Source: Streptococcus sp. DTU_2020_1001019_1_SI_AUS_MUR_006 (lineage in GTDB: Bacteria > Bacillota > Bacilli > Lactobacillales > Streptococcaceae). Taken from it: DNA of 64,000 nt. Shown in pieces: positions 19,601-24,600 of this stretch. The DNA lies in assembly GCF_032340315.1 (NCBI RefSeq), contig NZ_CP135436.1, forward strand, positions 1,695,501 to 1,759,500, written 5' to 3'. The position numbers and the translations under genes were made by a program. Position 1 is the first letter of the stretch; each line of letters starts with the position of its first letter. Below the pieces are notes generated by a model, which was not told the DNA's origin, made no database searches, and saw nothing but the letters and a program-made list of their open reading frames with translations.

Positions 19601-21167
19601 CACTATCCTTAGTTCTACCACGATAATCAATATCAAAATGATAGACTCTTTGCGTATGCTGGATCAACCAATCCTTCAAATAATCTGATACCAGAACATC
19701 CTTCTCCGTTGTCGTACGGGCACCACCTGTACGATTAAAATAGAGTGTATCAGGTTTTGAAATGATTTCTTCAAATGTTTTAATCTCTCCATCAGCACCT
19801 TTCCAGAAAGCATCGGTAGTGGCGGCTTTGCCCCAAGCCTGCTCGATAGCTCCACCAGGGGTACCAATGTTAACATCCTTAGACGTAGAGCTAACCTGAT
19901 CTTTAAAAATGTCGTATAAGTTTCGTGGTAATCTTCCTTGAGTTTCAATACGTCGTTTTCCACCAGAACCACCCCAGTAACTACCAAATGATGCCGAACC
20001 GTCGTCTACCAAGGTATGACCAGTTGGAATGGTAAACCAAGCATGGGCATTTTGGTGGTTTTCAGGATTAGCTTCAAACTCAATGACCCAATCGTATGTA
20101 TCTCCGTTTTTAGTGACATCAACCTTAACGACATCCTTGACATCCTTAACTCTTTGATTATCCGCAGTATTTTGGTTACGGTCTCTAAAGAGCATGGTAC
20201 CAGCTGGATAACCTGAGCCATCTCCTTCCTTTGTGAAGTAGAGCCCAACAGCATTGTCATAGGTTGCCCCCGCATCAGCGCGAAGCGTTGTCCCAACTGG
20301 GATAGCTGCGCCATTACGGACGTCATTACGCCCCGAAGTCAAACGATTACGTGCAATCATAACAGAGCTTTCGTTACGTTTGATGACACGATTCATATCC
20401 TCAACATCACGAAGGCTAACTTCTACACCACCAAATGCAGACTTGGCTACAGCAACTTGGGCGATAGCTTTTTCCAAGATTTCACGTGTCAAGTCATTCT
20501 CAGGTGTTTGGGCGATAGCCTGCTCCAAACGATCAATAGATACTTTGAGACTAGCTTTAGCTTTTTCCAGTTGCTCAACATTGGTATTTTCTGAAGTTTC
20601 CTCAGACTTAGCTGAAATTTCTGGAGTTGGCTTCACTACTTCTGGCTTGATTTCCGGAGTTGCTTCCTGTGTACTTTCACCATTTTTATCTTCTTTGCCT
20701 TGAGATACTTCCACTGCTCGTAGCTGGTCCAAAACATTGGTCAAGCGAGCTACTAAAGCGTCCACTTCTTCTTGACTCACTTTTGAATCAGCGAGAGTCT
20801 GTTCAGCCTTGACAAGTTCTTCCTTGGCACGGACTAAAAGATCTGTATTAGCAGCTTCCTTGACGTGGAGCTGGTCTTTGATCTGTGCCACAAGCTGACT
20901 TGCAGTAGCTGTATCCACTTTTACAGAACTAGCAGGCTCTTCCTTATCCTGCGATGCTAGCGGACTAGTATCTTGAGTTAAAGCCTCTACATGAGGTTTG
21001 TCGACAGGTGTTACGCTATCCGCACTAACGACACGCGCACCCAAAAACATCAGCGCTGCAACAGCAACTGAAGCCGCACCAAAGCTATACTTACGAATAG
21101 AGAAGCGTAAGACTTTTTCCTGTTGTCGACGCTTTACTCTACTTAGTGAATTTGATTTTTTTTCCAT
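10659..21167 (-). CDS. Giant YSIRK/LPXTG cell-wall-anchored repeat protein (3502 aa)
   Basis: Secreted, wall-anchored adhesin-like protein. A YSIRK-type signal peptide is at residues 22-49 (FSIRKYSFGAAS, cut after VVSA). Residues 50-250 are charged and helical. About 270-670 form a unique head with YWGGSGG and GMRSYEFSTHRNDMQWYG that I cannot assign. One copy of the stalk repeat (about 675-765) is followed by two near-identical 249-residue modules (771-1019, 1020-1268) that end in Rib-like strands (YPDGSTDEVPVTV), then one more Rib-like unit to 1352. Residues 1353-2888 are 16 tandem repeats of 97 residues (two are 89). Residues 2889-3446 alternate 90- and 96-residue units. The C-terminus has LPNTG (3469-3473), a hydrophobic segment and KKKED, a normal sortase A signal. 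A promoter with TTGTTT, 17 bp, TATAAT is at 21286-21314. It is oddly long, and the head's ligand is unknown. Confidence 0.93.
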   Translation of the reverse strand: MEKKSNSLSRVKRRQQEKVLRFSIRKYSFGAASVAVAALMFLGARVVSADSVTPVDKPHVEALTQDTSPLASQDKEEPASSVKVDTATASQLVAQIKDQLHVKEAANTDLLVRAKEELVKAEQTLADSKVSQEEVDALVARLTNVLDQLRAVEVSQGKEDKNGESTQEATPEIKPEVVKPTPEISAKSEETSENTNVEQLEKAKASLKVSIDRLEQAIAQTPENDLTREILEKAIAQVAVAKSAFGGVEVSLRDVEDMNRVIKRNESSVMIARNRLTSGRNDVRNGAAIPVGTTLRADAGATYDNAVGLYFTKEGDGSGYPAGTMLFRDRNQNTADNQRVKDVKDVVKVDVTKNGDTYDWVIEFEANPENHQNAHAWFTIPTGHTLVDDGSASFGSYWGGSGGKRRIETQGRLPRNLYDIFKDQVSSTSKDVNIGTPGGAIEQAWGKAATTDAFWKGADGEIKTFEEIISKPDTLYFNRTGGARTTTEKDVLVSDYLKDWLIQHTQRVYHFDIDYRGRTKDSASNYIFRFKTKAAEGTPLMYAAGMRSYEFSTHRNDMQWYGLPSPKVTGADQTIEKGKEIRLEFTTKDNLAGFSLGDPKLGYNPADSIKLVDSKLELKDQKVEVQKVSDYEHKLIITGRVASDPGDYKVKVKSVNNVGQSAEFTSTVKVTQSITPTLELNQDPKTGDVTVTPKKPDGSTYPPETKVEIPGKGDKPIPVTIGKDGKGKVPNSDLPEGNVPGIGKITEPGQPTVEVPDVTTPAKIIPADQVAPTITKLTDNRNAEIDSKNPRKIIVYREEEFSVDVNLTDNSGRLDKIKVHDNAQAVAPSGNFEVTNGGRLELPANGTSINFTDKTSNLGQAGNATDTNPYKVNISGHVGKNQEVKADASKNIWNRYISGYDQGGLTNNNTNNNTANNANIQIEFRKQADKYTPTAVTGSKIDVATDGTISGYDSPETYIANKSDLPTEGTTPGARTTYTWKDGETPTVNNGQVTRTAVVTYPDGSTDEVPVTFTVRDTVAPTITSLTPIKNAEIDSTNPHKIIVYREEEFSVDVNLTDNSGRLDKIKVHDNAQAVAPSGNFEVTNGGRLELPANGTSINFTDKTSNLGQAGNATDTNPYKVNISGHVGKDQVINTPASRNIWNRYISGYDQEGLTNNNTNNNTANNANIQIEFRKQAEKYTPTATNPTVNLTSNGTVPDLGSPETYIANKSDLPATGTTPGTTTTYAWKAGETPTVNNGQVTRTVVVTYPDGSTDEVPVTVRVVDPRTDAEKNNPTPQEQTVNVGETPDPKKSIGNVGDLPKGTTVEYKTPVDTTTPGDKKTTAVVTYPDGSKDEVPVTVKVVDPRTDADKNTPTVELEQDPKTGDVTVTPKKPDGSTYKPGTKVEIPGKDGKPIPVTIGEDGKGKVPNSDLPDNKVPGTGKITEPGQPAVEVPVTTPAKVTPETPAQKTPTLDVEQDPKTGDVTVTPKKPDGSTYKPGTKVEIPGKDGKPIPVTIGEDGKGKVPNSDLPDNKVPGTGKITEPGQPAVEVPVTTPAKVTPETPAQKTPTLDVEQDPKTGDVTVTPKKPDGSTYKPGTKVEIPGKDGKPIPVTIGEDGKGKVPNSDLPDNKVPGTGKITEPGQPAVEVPVTTPAQKTPTVELEQDPKTGDITVTPKKPDGTPYKPGTKVEIPGKDGKPIPVTIGEDGKGKVPNSDLPDNKVPGTGKITEPGQPAVEVPVTTPAKVTPETPAQKTPTVELEQDPKTGDVTVTPKKPDGSTYKPGTKVEIPGKDGKPIPVTIGEDGKGKVPNSDLPDNKVPGTGKITEPGQPAVEVPVTTPAKVTPETPAQKTPTVELEQDPKTGDVTVTPKKPDGSTYKPGTKVEIPGKDGKPIPVTIGEDGKGKVPNSDLPDNKVPGTGKITEPGQPAVEVPVTTPAKVTPETPAQKTPTLDVEQDPKTGDVTVTPKKPDGSTYKPGTKVEIPGKDGKPIPVTIGEDGKGKVPNSDLPDNKVPGTGKITEPGQPAVEVPVTTPAQKTPTVELEQDPKTGDITVTPKKPDGTPYKPGTKVEIPGKDGKPIPVTIGEDGKGKVPNSDLPDNKVPGTGKITEPGQPAVEVPVTTPAKVTPETPAQKTPTVELEQDPKTGDITVTPKKPDGSTYKPGTKVEIPGKDGKPIPVTIGEDGKGKVPNSDLPDNKVPGTGKITEPGQPAVEVPVTTPAKVTPETPAQKTPTLDVEQDPKTGDITVTPKKPDGSTYKPGTKVEIPGKDGKPIPVTIGEDGKGKVPNSELPDDKVPGTGKITEPGQPAVEVPVTTPAKVTPETPAQKTPTVELEQDPKTGDVTVTPKKPDGSTYKPGTKVEIPGKDGKPIPVTIGEDGKGKVPNSDLPDNKVPGTGKITEPGQPAVEVPVTTPAKVTPETPAQKTPTLDVEQDPKTGDVTVTPKKPDGSTYKPGTKVEIPGKDGKPIPVTIGEDGKGKVPNSDLPDNKVPGTGKITEPGQPAVEVPVTTPAKVTPETPAQKTPTLDVEQDPKTGDVTVTPKKPDGSTYKPGTKVEIPGKDGKPIPVTIGEDGKGKVPNSDLPDNKVPGTGKITEPGQPAVEVPVTTPAKVTPETPAQKTPTVELEQDPKTGDITVTPKKPDGSTYKPGTKVEIPGKDGKPIPVTIGEDGKGKVPNSDLPDNKVPGTGKITEPGQPAVEVPVTTPAKVTPETPAQKTPTLDVEQDPKTGDITVTPKKPDGSTYKPGTKVEIPGKDGKPIPVTIGEDGKGKVPNSELPDDKVPGTGKITEPGQPAVEVPVTTPAKVTPETPAQKTPTVELEQDPKTGDVTVTPKKPDGSTYKPGTKVEIPGKDGKPIPVTIGEDGKGKVPNDKLPKKDVPGTGKITEPGKPAVEVPVTTPGKVTPNTPTTETPSEIEITRKPNGDAVVTPKKPDGSTYPSGSKVVIPGENNTPIEVTIGDNGSGEVPNDKLPKKDVPGTGTVTEPNKKPSQPVDVTTPARKTPTVELDKDPKTGDVTVTPKKPDGSTFPPGTKVEIPGEDGPITVEIGQDGKGKVPNDKLPKKDIPGTGKITEPGKPAVEVPVTTPGKVTPNTPTTETPSEIEITRKPNGDAVVTPKKPDGSTYPSGSKVVIPGENNTPIEVTIGDNGSGEVPNDKLPKKDVPGTGTVTEPNKKPSQPVDVTTPGQKTPTVDVEQDPKTGDVTVTPKKPDGSTFPPGTKVEIPGEDGPIIVEIGQDGKGKVPNDKLPKKDVPGTGKITEPGKPAVEVPVTTPGKVTPNTPTTEKPSEIEITRKPNGDAVVTPKKPDGSTYPSGSKVVIPGENNTPITVTIGDNGSGEVPNDKLPKKDVPGTGTVTEPNKKPSQPVDVTTPGQKTPTVDVEQDPKTGDVTVTPKKPDGSTFPPGTKVEIPGEDGPIIVEIGQDGKGKVPNDKLPKKDVPGTGKITEPGKPAVEVPVETPAKVTPVAVNPNVNHEDTTATIDNGAKSNDSQKVLPNTGTESNATLASLGLLGILGGLGLALGKKKED
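10830..12503 (-). repeat. Second array, three copies of a 558-bp two-unit repeat
   Basis: Three copies of a 186-residue pair: a 90-residue unit beginning with PSEIEITRKPNGD and a 96-residue unit beginning with PTVDVEQDPKTGD or PTVELDKDPKTGD. Matching bases recur 558 bp apart (11943 and 12501). It forms the wall-proximal part of the stalk just before the sorting signal. Confidence 0.92.
12504..17111 (-). repeat. Array of 16 tandem ~291-bp coding repeats
   Basis: Sixteen units in one reading frame, 14 of 291 bp and two of 267 bp that lack the eight residues AKVTPETP. Units vary at few positions: VELEQ or LDVEQ, GDVTV or GDITV, GSTY or GTPY, NSDLPDNK or NSELPDDK. Reading these variants from unit 1 (17111) to 16 shows larger duplicated blocks. 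The rare GTPY unit recurs exactly 1140 bp away (15041 and 16181) and the rare SELPDDK unit recurs exactly 1455 bp away (12891 and 14346). Confidence 0.95.
17364..18857 (-). repeat. Two-copy 747-bp module near the head
   Basis: Two direct copies of 249 codons each, 18111-18857 and 17364-18110. Long tracts match exactly at a 747-bp offset (for example 17920 and 18667). Each begins with PTIT and holds KIIVYREEEFSVDVNLTDNS, then ends with a Rib-like VTYPDGSTDEVPV strand. Confidence 0.92.
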
Positions 21168-21685
21168 CGTTCCTCCTTATATTAAAGACAAAATCAAATT
21201 GAGAAGCAATATTCCCTCTGGGGAATAATACAATAAAAATTACTATGATGACCATCTCTTAACACATCATAGCTATTTCAGGCAAATTATACCATTTTAA
21301 ATTGATTTAAACAAGCATAAAGCCATTCAATCTCTCGAATAAAGCGCAAACATATTCGAATGTCTATAATACATTAATATATATTTTGTTTAAATAAAAC
21401 AGAAAGATTCTCCTTTCTGATGACATTCTCTATATATCAGATTGGCAAGTGTACTAATCGCTCACCGGTTGAGAACTTTTGGGAACATTTCAAAACTGAG
21501 CACTAGGATTAAAGACATACAATATTTTGAGAGGGGCTTGGTACGAATATTGACGCCTACTTTTTTCAAGAATACAAAAACGACCTTGTACTTCTTCAAA
21601 TGAGTAACAAGGTCGTTTTTTGATCTTTTATTATTTCATCGTTCACTTAACAGTGAGTAGTTCAATCTTTAACGAAATGCTTATT
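21168..21685. other. 518-bp gap between the two giant genes
   Basis: From the right it holds the terminator of the lipase gene (21576-21620), then about 250 bp where I see no gene, then the promoter of the 3502-residue protein: AAACAA at 21309-21314 (TTGTTT on the minus strand), a 17-bp spacer and TATAAT at 21286-21291 preceded by TGG. The predicted leader of about 110 nt contains two hairpins, CTATGATG/CATCATAG (21243-21250, 21265-21272) and ATTCCC/GGGAAT (21211-21226), before the ribosome site AAGGAGG near 21170. Confidence 0.7.
21576..21620 (-). terminator. Terminator after the lipase-like surface protein gene
   Basis: A perfect 14-bp inverted repeat (AAAAACGACCTTGT against ACAAGGTCGTTTTT) with a 17-nt loop, T-rich on both strands. 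It lies about 65 bp past the stop codon at 21686, so it ends that gene and could work in both directions. Confidence 0.85.
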
Positions 21686-24600
21686 TTAGTCTTCTTTTTT
21701 CTTTCCAAACGCAAGTCCGAGACCACTTAGCATACCAAGAAGCCCTAAAGATGCAAGAGTCATACTTGACTCTGTTCCAAGTCTTGGCAATACATTTTGA
21801 GAACCATTTGACTTAGATTCCTTATCAATAGTAGCTGTAGTAGATCTGTGATTTGCATTCGGACTAACAGCATCTTGAATTGGAGTAGCTAGTGGATCTG
21901 TGGATTGACTAGAATCACCATTAGTATCAGGTGTTACTGGAAGAACTTGAATTGTATTTGAACTTACTTTTCTGAAAATATGTGTGATTATAGGTTCTTT
22001 ATCATCGACTTCAGTTCTTAAAAATTCATATCTCGGAATTACTCCATGACCAGCTGCTCCTGCATCTCCTGTCTTAACTGATGATTTCAAGACATTCCCA
22101 TCCTCATCATTCCATCTAACCTCAATCATTAGCTCTGGCAATGCAATTGAACCCGATAATGCATCGTTTTCAAAAGTTGTTACCTTAGGAACTTCCACAG
22201 ATGATTTACCTGGTTCAGTAATCTTACCTGTACCTGTTTTTTCTACGTTTGGTAGATCACTGTTTGGTACTTTACCTTTACCATCTTCATCGATTGTAAC
22301 GACGATTGGATTACCATCTTTACCTGAGATTTCTACCTTAGTTCCTGGTGGATATGTTGACCCATCTGGCTTCTTCGGTGTCACTGTAACATCACCTGTC
22401 TTAGGATCCTGTTCTAACTCTACTTTTGGTTCTTTCGTTTTCCCATAAGTTCGAACGGTTGTTGGAGTTACCTTACCTGTTTTTGGATCAACTTCATAGG
22501 TAGTGATATCAATCACATCGCGACCTTCAGAATCTTTAGATTGTTCAACCTTAGTTTTCGCACCAACTTTAACGATTGTCTTACCTGCTGGGCTGACTAC
22601 TGGGGTGCCAACGTGTTCTGTGATATGACCGTCATTTGAATCTACATCGTAAGTGGTTGTTGTAACTGTTTTACCTTTAGCTCCTTCAACGCGTTCGTTA
22701 GGTGTGTCAACTTCTCGTTCACCATCTCTAACATACTCAACTTCAGGTTCAATTGATGCTTCTACTACTTTGTCCTTCGCTGCGACTTTGACAATTGTTT
22801 CTGTTGGATTCACTACTACTGGTTTTCCTACTGTTTCTGTAATAGCACCTGTAGTAGGATCAACACTATATGTTGTTGTGATAGTGCTTGAACCTGTTTG
22901 ACCTGCTTCCTCCACATTTGGTTGATCTTTGTCGCGTGTATCATCTTTCACATATTTCTTAGGTGATGGGAGTTTGGTTGTCTCCACTTTATCCTTCGCT
23001 GGAACTTTGACAATAGTATTCGTTGCTTCTTTCGTACGAACTGGTTGACCTTCACTTGCTGTAATTTTTCCAGTATTAGGATCCACAGTGTAAGTTGTTG
23101 TGATAGTGTCTTCACCATCTTCACCTTTAACAGTAGTTGGGGCTGTACCTTTTTCTTTCGTATCATCTTTTTCATAGACAACAAGTGATGGTACTACTCT
23201 CTTCTCAACTGTTGGTTCTTTTGTTGTTCCATAAGTTCGAACGGTTGTTGGAGTTACCTTACCTGTTTTTGGATCAACTTCATAGGTAGTGATATCAATC
23301 ACATCGCGACCTTCAGAATCTTTAGATTGTTCAACCTTAGTTTTCGCACCAACTTTAACGATTGTCTTACCTGCTGGGCTGACTACTGGGGTGCCAACGT
23401 GTTCTGTGATATGACCGTCATTTGAATCTACATCGTAAGTGGTTGTTGTAACTGTTTTACCTTTAGCTCCTTCAACGCGTTCGTTAGGTGTGTCAACTTC
23501 TCGTTCACCATCTCTAACATACTCAACTTCAGGTTCAATTGATGCTTCTACTACTTTGTCCTTCGCTGCGACTTTAACGACTGTATTCGTTGGTTCTTTC
23601 GTACGAACTGGTTGACCTTCACTTGCTGTAATCTTTCCAGTATTAGGATCCACAGTGTAAATGGTTGTGATAGTGTCTTCGCCATCTTCACCTTTAACAG
23701 TAGTTGGGACTGTACCTTTTTCTTTCGTATCATCTTTTTCATAAACTACTGGAGACGGTACTACTCTCTTCTCAACCGTTGGTGCTTTCGTTTTCCCATA
23801 AGTTCGAACGGTTGTTGGAGTTACCTTACCTGTTTTTGGATCAACTTCATAGGTAGTGGTATCAATCACATCATGACCTTCAGAATCTTTAGATTGTTCA
23901 ACCTTAGTTTTCGCACCAACTTTAACGATTGTCTTACCTGCTGGGGTGACGACTGGGGTATCAACGTGTTCTGTGATATGACCGTCGTTTGAATCTACAT
24001 CGTAAGTGGTTGTAGTAACTATTTTACCTTTAGCTCCTTCAATACGTTCATTAGATGTGTCAACATCTCGTTCACCATCTCTAACATACTCAACTTCAGG
24101 TTCAATCGGGGTTTCTACTACTCTATCCTTCGCTGCGACTTTGACGACTGTATTCGTTGGTTCTTTCGTACGAACTGGTTTACCTTCACTTACTATAATC
24201 TTTCCAGTATTAGGATCCACAGTGTAAATGGTTGTGATAGTGTCTTCACCATCTTCACCTTTAACAGTAGTTGGGGCTGTACCTTTTTCTTTCGTATCAT
24301 CTTTTTCATAGACAACAGGTGATGGTACTACTCTCTTATCTACTGTTGGTTCTTTCGTTTTCCCATAAGTTCGAACGGTTGTTGGAGTTACCTTACCTGT
24401 TTTTGGATCAACTTCATAGGTAGTGGTATCAATCACATCACGACCTTCAGAATCTTTAGATTGTTCAACCTTAGTTTTAGCTCCTACTTTAACGATTATC
24501 TTACCTGCTGGGGTGACGACTGGGGTACCAACGTGTTCTGTGATATGACCGTCGTGTGAATCTACATCGTAAGTGGTTGTAGTAACTATTTTACCTTTAG

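Noticed and set aside
19676..20326. Minus-strand frames of about 100 codons inside the head region
   Set aside because: They lie in a different frame within the true coding sequence and look random.
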